From contig NC_063072.1 of the NCBI RefSeq assembly GCF_022605165.1, positions 2,542,001-2,606,000 on the forward strand: 64,000 nt of DNA, given 5' to 3'. Position 1 is the first letter of the stretch, and every line of letters starts with the position of its first letter. Below are positions 1 through 11,383 of the stretch, piece after piece. The stretch comes from Purpureocillium takamizusanense (taxonomy: Eukaryota; Ascomycota; Sordariomycetes; Hypocreales; Ophiocordycipitaceae). The notes below the pieces were generated by a model, which was given only the letters and a program-made list of their open reading frames with translations, did not search any database and had not been told where the DNA came from. Position numbers and translations under genes: made by a program.

Positions 1-1634
1 TTGTTTCGCCATTCATCCGCCTCAGTGACATGTTCGCTGTCATCATCACCACTGTCCTTCTCCATTCCGGCAACGGCTTTTCGGATGACATAGAGTAGGA
101 TTCCATGGTTGACGTTGGCGTTGAGAGCTGACAGCACGTCCTGGCATCTGGCGTGAAAATTCGAAACTGCCTCCATGAGAGCAAGTGCAATGGATTGCAG
201 CCATAAGGGCACCTCGACTCGGCCACTGGCAGACGGGTGGATGAGCTCTGCCAGCTGATACACCAACTGATAGCGTCTGGTCTCATCAATGTCCTGGCGA
301 AGCACCTTCTCCAAAAAGTTGGATTCGGTGTGGATGTATGCCAGGTTGGTTATGGCGAGTAGGCGCGTGGCCAAGATCTGCCGACGGGTCTCAGACGACT
401 CAAACAAGGCCTTGGCAGCGCGCAGCCTGTGGAACACTTCGTACTTGGCGGCAGCAGGCATGTCCTGAGGACAGCGGGACGTGAGATCTGATATGGGGGT
501 CGAGATGACAGCCGATCGAGGAATATCAAATGATTTCTGTCCTGGGGTGACGTGCTCTTCGGCAACAGCTGGTGTTCGAGGCCCCAGGGGCGACGAGTCC
601 TCGCCGGGGGCGTTGCGTGTTCTCGGGGTATGCTGCTGTGCAGTCATGGTGGAGCTCCGTCGCAGCGGCGTTGGCGTTGAAGGAGCCGACGTGCGACCAT
701 GATCCACAACAGCATCGTTGCTCGGCGCCGTCTCCTCCGGGTAGTAAAAGACCCGGACATCGGCCCAATCCTTCCAGCCAATGTCGTCTGAGGACACAAG
801 GGCGGTGAGGTCGTTTGCATGCATGGAGGTGGCAGCTCGAGCGGCACTGCTATGCGCTTTCTCTTTGCCCTTGGCAGACGCGGGGGTCGCATTGGGCGCG
901 GAGTCGGCGAGGCTCACGATGGGGGTCTTGACAAATGGCAACGCAATTTGCTGAACGCGATCCAGGTCGATGTTGTAGTGGTTCGCCAGCAAGGCGGCAC
1001 TGATCTGCCTCGAAGGGCTGCCGAAACGCTTGACGGACGCTTGATAGCGTTGGGCCAGCTCCGACCCAACTTCGAGGGTGACAATGAGGATAGACAGCGA
1101 TGTGCTGTTCAAGAGATCGTTCAAATGGGCGCTGCTGGCGTAAATGCTTCGGTTGCCGCAGTGTTCGAGGAGCATGCGAGTGAAGCGCAGGACGGCTTCC
1201 ACTAGCAGCCTGTCGCCGTCCGACGCAAGTCCAAGTTGCTCCAACTCACGCACATCCCACAGCTTCTCGCTGCTAAAAGGCGTATCCTCGGCATGGTTCG
1301 AGAGCATCTCAGCTCCGAAGTCGCGCGTCTGGGGGCCTTCATGCAGCTTGTAGGTCTTGCAAAACTGCCCCAATATACTGTCGAAGCGGTTGAGAAGAGG
1401 TATCCAGTGATATAAATCGCCACGTCCAAACGGCCATCTCGACGGAAATTCGGAGAGGTGCTTTGGCAAAGATGGCAGTGGGAGGGCTGCGGTGGTCTGG
1501 ACATAGTTACGAAGCCAGGGCGACTAATCAGGCGGGGTCAGAGACGGTGTTCTCGAGGGGGGGGATGCGAGAGGGGGGAATCTCACCAGCGTCTCCCTAT
1601 GTTTGGGCTGCATCGTCTTTGTTATCTTGCCCAT
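1..1634 (-). CDS. tom1: HECT-type E3 ubiquitin ligase TOM1/HUWE1-like, N-terminal part (cut by window edge)
   Basis: This is the first ~523 residues of a very large HECT ubiquitin ligase of the Tom1/HUWE1 family; the rest, with the catalytic HECT domain, lies left of position 1. The start ATG is at 1634-1632 (MGKITK...). A 63-nt intron (1586-1524, GTGAGA...TTAG) joins the 16-codon first exon to an open frame running off the edge. The second exon reads through WPFGRGDLYHWIPLLNRFD, then EAVLRFTRMLLEHCGNRS and LLNSTSLSILIVTLEVGSEL, which I recognise as the DUF908 armadillo-like region of this family. A Ser/Thr/Pro-rich linker near 540-860 interrupts it, followed by more helical DUF908-like sequence. 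The family ubiquitinates nuclear and ribosome-related substrates. No frame breaks were seen. Family assignment is secure; function is from family knowledge. Confidence 0.9.
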
Positions 1635-2439
1635 GGTGAAAGCAGGAGCGGCAGAAGCCGCGGCGACGAAAAAAACAAGCTCCCCCTCCACTACAGGCGG
1701 CCAGCCGGCCGGAGCAACAACGCTGCGCGCAAAGGCGAAGGGCCCTCAGTCGGACAGTTGCTGGTGCGTGTCCTTGCGTGGCGGCTGATGCTAGAGCGAG
1801 CAATAATGTAGGAGGGCAACTCGTCGGTTCTGTATGAACGCGGGGGGTAGTGTCGTACAACAGGCGTCCCAGGCTGGGGAGCGCACAGCACCGGAAGAGG
1901 GTCTCGAAAGGCGTCGACAACGGCGACTCTTTGCACCGGAGTATGCAGTCCAGGCCTCGGGCAGGTAAACGGAAGGGGTCTGGTAGAAGACGCTTCGACG
2001 TCGTTCCTATGGCCGAGATCCAGGCGATGGGCACGCAGCCAGGCGAAGCAGGTCCACTGGGTTCCTTGACGAGTGCAGGTCGTCCAGGAACAGGGCTTGA
2101 TCCGCGAGGCTCCGGCTCGACGCAGGCGACAGTGCAGATTCAAGCAAGCCGGTCGTGAGGCTTGCTTGGACAACGAAGTGCGGGTTCGGTGAGCGTCATG
2201 CACAGAAGAGACGGTGCCGTAGTGGTGCTGGTTGGGACAGATGGGTGTCGGCGGAGAAAAAGAGGTGCTTGTGCTGAGGTGGTGGACGTCGAAACGTCAG
2301 GTTGGGAGAAGTGGGCCTTTGCGTAATAGGCGTGGACCAGCGATCGGGCGGTGGGCAGTGGAGACCTGGAAGTTCAAGGTTGGCTCAAGTCGGTGCCTCA
2401 TCAAGGGACGGGCGGCACTGGACACCTCGTGAAAGCCCC

Positions 2440-2830
2440 AGTAGTAAAGTACCTTACTGCCCAAGGTACCTTACCTTATTTACCGAATGTCCAAGGCAGG
2501 TGCGTGTTGCGTTGCCGTGAGCCGCCGGACGGAGTCGGCTGCAGGCAGTGACGCAGGGGCGGGCACTCACTCATTGTAGAGGTACCTCACCTCGGGTGGC
2601 CTGTTATCGCTGCCAGGAAAGGTCGAACAACTTGTGGCAGTGCCAACACGTCATTGGACTGAAAGACGCCAAAGATATATCGAAACCACTGTACTTGATA
2701 CAGTGAGCAACTGCAACTCCCCTACTAAGATGCCCAAATAAGGTACGGTACCTTAGTACTAGGTAGGTTAGTACCTTACCTACCTACCTAGCAGTAAGTA
2801 GGTACCTGATCTACCTTAGTACCTTCAGAG
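2440..2830. repeat. Cluster of GGTACCTT / TAGGTACC words
   Basis: Short overlapping words such as AAGGTACCTT, TAGGTA, GTACCTTA and CCTACCTACC recur many times in both orientations within about 390 nt. It is not a simple tandem array. The same words appear singly elsewhere in the window (for example near 14291, 14466, 27410, 40100, 52685 and 53111). Confidence 0.6.
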
Positions 2831-5429
2831 GCACTTCGGTCCTGCTGATGGTCTGGGGGCACCACCGCTCCGTGCGAACCTTCAAGCTTTTAAAGTAGAA
2901 GCTCTACCTGAGGTACTGAAGCAATTCCCCGCCGTGGAGGTGGCTACCTCGATCCACGGATCTCATCAAGTTCTCAACACCACGTGCCCGACATCTGCCC
3001 CAGCCAGTCTGCGCCCATCGGCAGCACGACCCAGGCCAGGCAACCCCATAAAAGATACCTGCGTACCGGCGACTCACGCGTACGCATCGAGACACAACAA
3101 GCACCCAGGGCATCCTACGCACAGCGCCCTTACTACCTAGTAGTAGGCACCCGTCTACCTACTCGAAGGACAGCATCGGGCTGTCTTGCTGTGGTCGACA
3201 AGAACCGCGATTCCTATCAGGGCAAGAGAGAACCCGACGTCGTGACGCCTGCCACGGCCGCCTTGCAGGACCTTTGACGATCCATGGATGTGGACGACTA
3301 TTCGAGCCACGCGCTGTCCGCGTCTCGGGTGGCCCCTGGCGCGCCTCTCCGTGAATGGCCTATGCCCGTTTGAATGCGGCTGCAGTGCCGTGCATCTCTA
3401 TCGAAGCCTCGCGAGGCACAGAGTTTCCCTATGGATGCGGGCCGGTCCTGCTTGCTTGCCTCGCCAGCAGTGATGATTCATCGCGTCTCAACATATGCGT
3501 GTTGCCGTCTTGCATACGATGCTTGTCGCACTTTGTTTGATGCCCGGTCTTTCACAGCACTACGACGCCATCATATTGTGACGTGGGACGGATTGACTTT
3601 ATCTCGATGGCGCCCAAACACCTCTTTTGTCACTCGCATCGGGTCGCCGCTCCATTGTCAGTTTCCCATTCGGCCTGGTCGCGCGTGACTCTGCCCACAT
3701 TGACTGCTTACTTCGCTAAGCATCCCTACCCTGGACTATGCCAAGGACCTTGTCGGCTCTGCGACACGAACCATTGATGATGTGCTGTATGATGTGCAGT
3801 GGGGGTACGGCAAGCGGTCCTCCCTTACGAACTCGGATCTTCTTCCGTGGCGTTGGAGATCGGAACTAGGTACTAGCAACAGGGCTGCTGTCACATTGAT
3901 CTTGTGCAACAACCAAGTTAGCGACTACAGCATATGCATGGAGCAGCGAAACGTTGCATGACATAAGGTATGGCATGTTAGCCGAGGTCGCCAAAGGCTT
4001 CGACTCAATGTCCTTCCCCTCGTTGTCGTCTTCGCGGTGCAGGTGGGCAAGGAAAGGCATGGATGCATTATATCTCTGCTCGCGCTGAGCCCTAACCCCG
4101 CGTCTGGTATTTGTGCCACCGTACGTTAGTGGTGAGGTGCCGTCACGTTCCATGCCGGTGATGGCCCTGTACGCGCTCGCCATCGACCCAGTCTGCGTCG
4201 CGATGTGAGACAAAGTCGCAGGATGCTCCGCCTTAGGGGGGGGAGTGTCACGCGATGCGATCATTGTTCCTTGTTGCTGGGGAATGGGGAAGCGCGCCGT
4301 TGCGAACATGAAGCCGAGTAGAGGCCGTGGTGGCGGTCATTCCGTGGTGTATTGGATCGGGATGCCTGCCTCGCCCAAGAATGATTGTATATTATGCCGC
4401 CGTCGGTTTGCGACTTGAAAGAGAAAACAAGACCGTCCCGTTGACCGCCAGAGGCCACACGCTGGCACGGGGTCTCTGGGCGGCCCCATGCTGTCGCCTA
4501 ATGAGAGCCATATGCTAAGGTACCTAGTACTAATGGTTGCTGCGAGCAGGGCCCTCTTTGGCTGGCGGTCCAGATGCGGTGCAGGCCTACGACATACAAA
4601 GTACTAAGGGGTCAGGTGGTGTGCTGGCGACGTGTGTACAAGCGCAGGTACGGGCAACTGTGCACGTTTGCTGCAGCGGGCAAGCCATGGAAGGATTTCA
4701 CACGACCCGACGGGAGGGAGGGACATTCAAAGCAGCGGGCATCTGTCCTGCTTCCAGGTTCCAGGTTGCTTCTACAGTCGCTGGTGCCCAGGTGGTGGTA
4801 CGAAGTTAGGATGTCATGGAGTGGAGGTCGTACCGCCTGTGGCCACTTGCTCGCCCTGCGCTGACCGCTTGGCCACGGAGCAACCATCCCATCCACACAC
4901 GAAAACGCCCTGAAGACGGATGGATGCGTTAGAGGGGCGGGCAGGCAGCCAATCCTGGAGACGCGGCCCACTGAAGCTGCCGAGCAAAGCGGGCCTTTTA
5001 TGCCCCCACCAGCACCAGGGGGAGCGGCCCAGTGGCGGTCCACCCGTTGTTGAGTATGAGTGGCTCCATTGTTTCGTCGCAGTTAGTACCTGCGTAGCTG
5101 CAGTTTCGCGCAGCAGCAGGTGAACCGCCTGAGATGACATTGGCAGCTCCCAATTACTGGACCTGGCCTCCTGAAATCACGTATGCCCCTCGCGAGCCGC
5201 CTGACTGGGGAGGCAGAGGCAACAAGAAAAAAAAAGTGGAAGGCGAGCACCTGCCGCTCCCTGTGCTAAGCCAGGCTAATTACTGTCAACGAAACCTCCA
5301 TGCTAACAAGACCAATGCCATGCCCCACGGCATGTGCCATGTGCCCCTAAACTTGTCGTCCCCCCCTAATTCGTGCTGTCGGAGCTCCTCCCCTCGAACT
5401 CGTAACCCTTCACTCGCCCACTCTACTCT

Positions 5430-5455
5430 GTCTCTCTCTCTCTCTCTCTCTCTCT
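5430..5455 (+). promoter_or_regulatory. CT microsatellite in the Rab GAP leader
   Basis: A run of about eleven CT dinucleotides lies roughly 370 nt upstream of the Gyp5-like start codon. CT tracts are common just upstream of transcription starts in filamentous fungi, so this probably marks the core promoter; that role is inferred. Confidence 0.4.
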
Positions 5456-5822
5456 ACCTTACTCCCCAAGGGCGACTGGCACATTTGACTTCTTACCCTC
5501 GATTCGAGCCTGCGCCGCCCGTTCTCGACCCCATTCTTCGCCGCCCGCCCCTGCGCGAGCGACCCAAGACGACATCGAGCGAAATTCGAGTTACCCACTG
5601 GGACCTCACGCCACGCATCCCTGATACCTCCCCTTCAGGCAGACTACTCTCGTCCACGAAACGGCCGACCGGCGAACGACAGCGTACAACATTCATCCCT
5701 CACCAGGAGGTCTCGAGCGCCACAAGGTCGTTGCTTGATGGCCACTGGCTGAGCTGAGGCAATCCCCTGTTCACGTCTCCTCCCTGAACACCCGGCTGCC
5801 TCGCCGGGGAACCATCGAAGCC

Positions 5823-8750
5823 ATGTCTAAGCAGGACGACGACGTGGCCTCGGCGGCGCAAGACAGTCAACAGAACCATCAAGCACAAGAGTCAAAAGAT
5901 GTTGCTGCCCCGTCCCCACCGGCCTCGGAGCCAGATGCTGTACGTCCCTCTTCCCTGCTCCGCAGGTGATGGAGTTGCGCGCGGCACGGACCATCGACTG
6001 CTGCGCTTCCCGACCGCTGCCCTGCATACCGTTGCTGACTGCATCAACCGTAGGCTGCCGAGAATGACTCGTTTGAAGATGCTGTCGACGCCGTGTCCGT
6101 GCGGTCCCTGACAAAAAGATCTGCATCCGCCAGCAAGAGCCCGCCACCTCCCGACGCTGAGCGAGACACCAAGCCCGATGCGAACGACGACACTGGGGAT
6201 GGTCGCCGTGACTCGTCCGGGACTGATACCAAGCCTCAGCAACACCGGTCCTCGTCGCAAGTCTCCAAACGCATATCGCACGACTCAAATCTCGATAATG
6301 TCGATCTGGACGATGAAGCCCCGGCCAAGGCCAAGGGTGAGAAGCTTGTCATGCTGGAAGCCCATCCAAGAGACGTGAGACTGACTTTCGTGCAGAGTCG
6401 CACAGCCCTGTCGAAAAAGAACCGTCCGGCAGAAAGCTGTCTCTGGGCGGCCTCACCAGCGCTTTGCCCTCCATGCCCTGGTCGCCCCAACCCGAGTCGC
6501 CCGCAAAGAGTCCGAGACCACCGTTGGCCGCGGTTGCCTCACCGCCTCCAGAGCCCAAGCCACAACCTCCCACCCGAAAGCTTACAAGCCCCTTCTCGTG
6601 GCTTTCGCGCAACACATCTAGCAAGGACAATCAAACCTCTCCACCTGTACAAGCATCCACGAGAAGGAATACGGCTAGCTCCATTGCGACCCTGATGAGC
6701 AACCCGGAGATGATGTTGAGCCGTTTGGAGGAGGAGAGCGAAGGTACGCCCAATGGCAAAGCCGCCCCGAACCGCGAGAGCCTCAAGGACAGGTTTAAAG
6801 CAGTCCGTATGCGAGAGGAGGCTGGCATTGCGGGCGGCGGCGGGGGCTCAGATGGGGCCACCGATGCGCTAGGCCTGGTCAACCAAGCTGGGGATGCCTC
6901 ACCCACCGAAAAGACCCCTACACAATCTCTTCCTGGGCCAGACAAGGCGCTGGCCCCCGGGACAGCCTCGGGTGTCAATGTTGGCCCGTCAGCCATGCCG
7001 GACACACAGGTTGACTGGGATCTGTGGCAGTCAGTCGTCTATGAGGGACCTGCCGCAGTAGCCCGCACCAGTGCCGAGGAGCTCAACAAGGCCATCGCCA
7101 CGGGAATACCCCATGCCATTCGGGGAGTTATTTGGCAGGTTCTAGCACAGAGCAAGAACGAGGATCTTGAGGCGGTTTACCGAGAGCTTGCAGCGAGGGG
7201 CACGGACAAGGACAAGAACAGACAGAGCAACAGCACAACGTCGAGCACAGTCAGCAATGGCAACCTCAGCACACACAGCGGCGACGCAGCATCCTCGGCA
7301 TCATCCGTGCACTCTGAACAGTCTGCCGGCAATGGTAGCATCTCCCCGAAGGGAGAAAAGAGCGCAGAGGCCATTGCTAAAGCGCAAGCTGCAGCCACTG
7401 CTGAGCGCAAAAAGCGAGAAAAGGAGGATGCTGCGGTATTGCAGAAGCTGGAGAAGACCATTCGCCGCGATCTTGGGGCCCGTACAAGCTATTCGAAGTT
7501 TGCGGCCGCCGCCGGGCTTCAGGAGGGCCTGTTTGGTGTCTGCAAGGCCTACGCTCTCTTCGACGAGGGGGTGGGATATGCACAGGGCATGAACTTTCTG
7601 ATAATGCCCCTGCTTTTCAATGTGAGTGCCAACCCAACTAGAGATGAGTGACTTCAGTCGCTGACAGAATTTGCAGATGCCAGAGCAGGAGGCCTTCTGC
7701 CTTTTAGTTCGCATGATGAACCACTACCGCCTCCGGGACCTCTTCATCCAGGATATGCCGGGATTGCACATGCACCTCTACCAATTTGAGCGACTGCTAG
7801 AGGATGTCGAACCTGCACTATACTGTCACTTACACAGGCGAGGCGTCTCACCACATCTTTATGCCACACAGTGGTTCCTGACATTGTTCGCGTACCGTTT
7901 CCCTCTTCAGCTGGTGCTTCGAATCTACGACCTGATTCTGTCCGAGGGCCTGTCGGCAATCCTCCGCTTTGGTATTGTGCTGATGCAGAAGAACGCCAGC
8001 ACGTTGCTGGCTATTTCGGATATGCAACAGCTCACGACGCACCTTAAGGACAAGCTCTTCGACGTGTATATCGACAAGGACCCGAGCCAAGGAAGCATTC
8101 TCGAGAATGGTTTCTTCGGAAGCTCTAGTTCGAGCATGGACAAGGAAGTGTACAGGGCAGACCAGCTGATCAGGGACGCCTGCGAGGTTAAGATCACGCC
8201 CGAGACACTGAAATTGTACACGGCCGAGTGGGAAGAAAAGACAAAGGCCGAGCGAGACCGCGAGATAGAGCTGCTGGAACTCCGCGCGGCGAACCAGAAC
8301 TTTGCCATCCAGGTCCGGAAGCTGGAAGAGCGCGTCCAGGTGTGCGACCGTGAACAAGCTGCCCTAGCCACGGAGCTCGTGCACACGAAGGTGGAGAACG
8401 AGGAGCTGCGGGACGAGAACGAGAGCCTCAAGGGCCAGGTCCGAGAACTGAAGGTTGTCATCGAGCAGCAGCCTGCCGAAATTGAAGAGAAGTGGAACAT
8501 GGAGAGGGACGACTTGATGAAGCGGAACGGGAACGTCCACGAGGAGAATCAACGCCTGGAGAAGGAGATGTCCGAGCTGGAAGAGGAGCTTGTCCAGACG
8601 AAGATGCAATACGCTGAGGTACGTGACATCCCCTATCTCCCCGGTTGCGGCTAGCACATCATTTACTAACATTGGATCCACGTGTAGATCAACTCGCAGC
8701 ATGAGGCTCTGACTCGCAAATGGGCCGACTTGAAGCGTCAATTTTCGTAG
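5823..8750 (+). CDS. gyp5: TBC-domain Rab GTPase-activating protein, Gyp5-like
   Basis: This is a GAP for Rab/Ypt GTPases, acting in secretory and Golgi trafficking by family knowledge. My five-exon model is 5823-5939, 6054-6336, 6396-7621, 7677-8618, 8688-8750, encoding 876 aa; all joins keep frame. The N-terminal ~360 residues are low-complexity Ser/Pro. The TBC domain runs from GIPHAIRGVIW (about residue 370) to about 680. The catalytic arginine-finger motif (IRRDLGAR, near 490) and glutamine-finger motif (YAQGMN, near 529) are both present. A Ser/Lys-rich insert of about 95 residues separates the first TBC helix from the arginine motif. The C-terminal ~170 residues are a heptad-rich coiled coil, as in Gyp5/Gyl1. 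Small exon 5 encodes only 20 residues. Intron 2 has a clear CTGAC branch site. Confidence 0.9.
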
Positions 8751-9419
8751 GCGTAGGGGCGGAGTGATGGAACCCGCTCCCATACCTGGGGTCGGGAGCA
8801 TCAGACAAGACAGCGCCTTGCTGCAATGGACCACAGGTGTCATTCGCACAAACTCGGTCGTTTTGAGCGCGCGTTTCTCTCACACAAGTGTCATCGTGTC
8901 GACACAGGGTGCTCTGTTTGTAAGATGAGGCGTCGGAAGCATTATCTGGCGCGATGGTCGTGAACACACGATTCAGGGGCCTTTTCTGCCCCGAGGGAAG
9001 AAGAAAAATCCAAGGCATGAAACGTTTGGAGGCATTCATATGTCGATATCGGTGACAAGCAGTCTCAGCCGAGGACAGCGGCGTCTGGCGACATGTGACT
9101 AGAAATGTATTGTTGGTGAGAAGCCTTCCGCTTCTGCCTTGACTGGCAGCCAAGAGCGGCCAAATAACTTAGGTGGTCACTGGGGGACAAAAGGTACACA
9201 ACGACCCGTTCAATTTGAATGCGCGTGCCAAGAGTGTCATAATGTCTTGGTTGTGAGAAATATCTTTTTGATTCCTTATGGACCCGTCCCGATGCTTATG
9301 AAGCTCTTCATGCCCTGAAACGACAAGACAGCGAGAAAATCCTTGAACACCATACCAAAGGGCCACACATCGTGCCCCCTCCGGCCCCGCACCATCCCGA
9401 CAGCGGCCTTTCGGCTCGC
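8751..9419. other. Convergent intergenic region
   Basis: This lies between the 3' ends of the Rab GAP and the S8 gene and probably carries both 3' untranslated regions. I see no gene, repeat or RNA element. Confidence 0.6.
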
Positions 9420-10128
9420 TTACTTGTGCAGCTTGCGCTGGTAGAAGGCAAGCTCCTCACCCTCCAGGATGTAGCCGTCGCAGCGGCCGGACTGGCCGGG
9501 GCGGCTGGAGATGATGGCGTAGAGACGACCAGCCTCGAACTGCTTCTCAACAGCGGGCTCGACCTTGCCCTGGGAAGCGTAGCGGGCGGCCTGCTTCTTC
9601 TCGACGGCCTTGCTCTTCTTGGTCTCCTCCTCAACCTTGCCCTCCTTGGCGGCCTGGGCCTTCTGGCGTCTACGGCCGATGGGCTGGCCGTAGTGGGCCT
9701 CGTACCATTGCCGGAAGGGGGCAGCGTCGATCTGGACGACGGCGGAGCGGGTCAGGGTATTGGTGCGGACAAGCTCGTTGTTGGAGGGGTGGTAGGCGAC
9801 GACGATGACGCGGGTCTTGCGGGTGCAGCCCTCGGAGGCCCAGGCGAAGTTGCCCGAGTCGAGGCGCAGGGCGCGGTACTTGTGGTTACCGCCGCGGGTG
9901 CGGACGGTGTGGATGCGCTTGGCGCCGATACGGGTGTTGGCACCCTGGCGGCCAGCCTCGAAAGCGCGCTTCTTCCCTGTTGGCAGAGGTCAGAACGTAT
10001 GATCTATACGAAGAACCATACGGGCTTTCGATTGTATGTATATTGTATTTCTTGGATTACGCACGGTAGTATGCGCGCTTGGCACCGGAGGCGGAGCGCT
10101 TGTGGCGGGAGTCGCGAGAGATACCCAT
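9420..10128 (-). CDS. rps8: 40S ribosomal protein S8 (eS8)
   Basis: This encodes the small-subunit ribosomal protein eS8, 206 aa, close to the usual ~200. Exon 1 is 10128-10065 and exon 2 is 9976-9420, separated by an 88-nt intron (10064-9977, GTGCGT...CAG). The product begins [20 protein letters not shown], continues with the [15 protein letters not shown] and [17 protein letters not shown] signatures, and ends in LHK. An early intron a few codons after the start is typical of fungal ribosomal protein genes. A splice-acceptor-like CCCGCAG sits just upstream of the start (about 10138), so the leader may also contain an intron. Codon use is strongly biased to C/G third positions, as expected for a highly expressed gene. 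Confidence 0.97.
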
Positions 10129-11383
10129 GATTGCGAGCTCTGCGGGACGAAGAGTGTCAGCACTCTGCTTTTCTTTTTGCTTCTATTCACGATAACCCCG
10201 ACAAGGGTCGAGAGAGAGAGAGAGGTGGGAGCTCCGAAGGATTGAGAGGACCGGAGAGGACGGAGCAAAGGCGAGCAAATGCCTGGTAGACATAGACGCC
10301 CACATGTAGCTAGGAGCACGAGATCGTTGGGGTATCGAAATCGCCATCAAGCCCGCGCGGCCGAATTGAGAAAACGTCGCGATGTAGCCGGTGACGGCTG
10401 CCTCGTCTTTCTGCTCGTGGTTGTGCTCTGCGCGCGCGCGCTCTCTCTCTCTCTCGTCTTTCGTCGCGATGGTGTATCGGAAGGATGTGGTGTCGTCTTA
10501 CCTGATGAATGGTATAATCACCAGTGCAATCGAATTGTCGGCGGATGTGGGAGGAGTGAACTTTTCGACGGGGGACGATGTTGGAGGGCTGAATTGCAAC
10601 GAAAATTGTGGTTGTGGGCACGGGGGTTTCGCTAGCGCCAGGTACGTACCGGTCTCTCAGGGCTTCTCGGAGGGTGCGTTAGTCCGGGTGACCCTATCAC
10701 GTGCCATCGCGTTGATGGGCCGCCGTTACAGGCGACGACAACTCGATGACTAAGTGGGGAGCTATTCCGTTTTGGGGGCGTGGTGTGTTGTCGGAACGGG
10801 GGACCCGTGCCATGCACCACAATGTTCTCTTTTTCAACGTCGAAACTCTGAAACGGTCTTTGTGATGAGCTCGTGGTTGAACTGCTACATATGGCGCACG
10901 TGAAGCGTGCTATGCACAGTGTTCGTATCGTACATTTGCTTCTCCTTTTTTAATTTGCGCCACCATGGCGCAGGCCTGTATGCTCCTCCATCCATTAGAC
11001 ATTATCCTGAACGTCCACGTGACGGTTCCTTTTGCGATCCATAGGCCCTGCAAGCTTTGCTCGCGAAAGTGCTGATCACCATTCTCAGCTCCGCGGCCCA
11101 TCTGTAACTTCACTCAGGCGTCGTGAGCTACAAATCGGAAAGGGAGTTGCCCTAGTCAGTGTCAGCTGCTCGCAAGTGCTATCTCGCCGCTCGACTCAAA
11201 AGACCAGCATCCCCTCAGGCCGGAGTCTACCTTGCCACAGAGTCTCTGGTACTTTTGTCTCTCATTCATTGCGGTCAGAGCCGTACATTTGATCGAGTCA
11301 GCTGAAGTTGTTGCTAATATATATGTGTCTGTGTTCCGACAGCCAGGAAAGGTTCAAAGCTATGCGTGGGCGTTGTGTAGGAA
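10129..11383. other. S8 promoter/leader and downstream spacer
   Basis: This holds the upstream region of the S8 gene and the 3' flank of the next gene. In S8 orientation there is a CT tract about 85 nt upstream of the ATG (the GA run at 10211-10226) and a GA run at 10439-10456. No coding sequence is supported. Confidence 0.5.

Larger units (their letters stand above)
1635..5822. other. Long intergenic region with GTAC/TAGG-rich patch and CT tract
   Basis: This divergent spacer lies between the TOM1-like gene and the Gyp5-like gene. It contains no coding sequence I can support. It holds a dense patch of GGTAC/CCTTA/TAGG words at about 2440-2830, CT-rich leader sequence and a (CT)n tract at about 5430-5455 upstream of the Rab GAP. 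An ATG-initiated 207-codon frame at 5134-5757 is discussed separately as a possible upstream reading frame. The rest shows no recognisable element. Confidence 0.6.

Noticed and set aside
6375..6397. 23-nt intron in the Rab GAP (GTGAGA donor at 6375)
   Set aside because: Too short for a fungal intron. The 59-nt intron 6337-6395 uses the same acceptor area, keeps frame and has a proper branch site.
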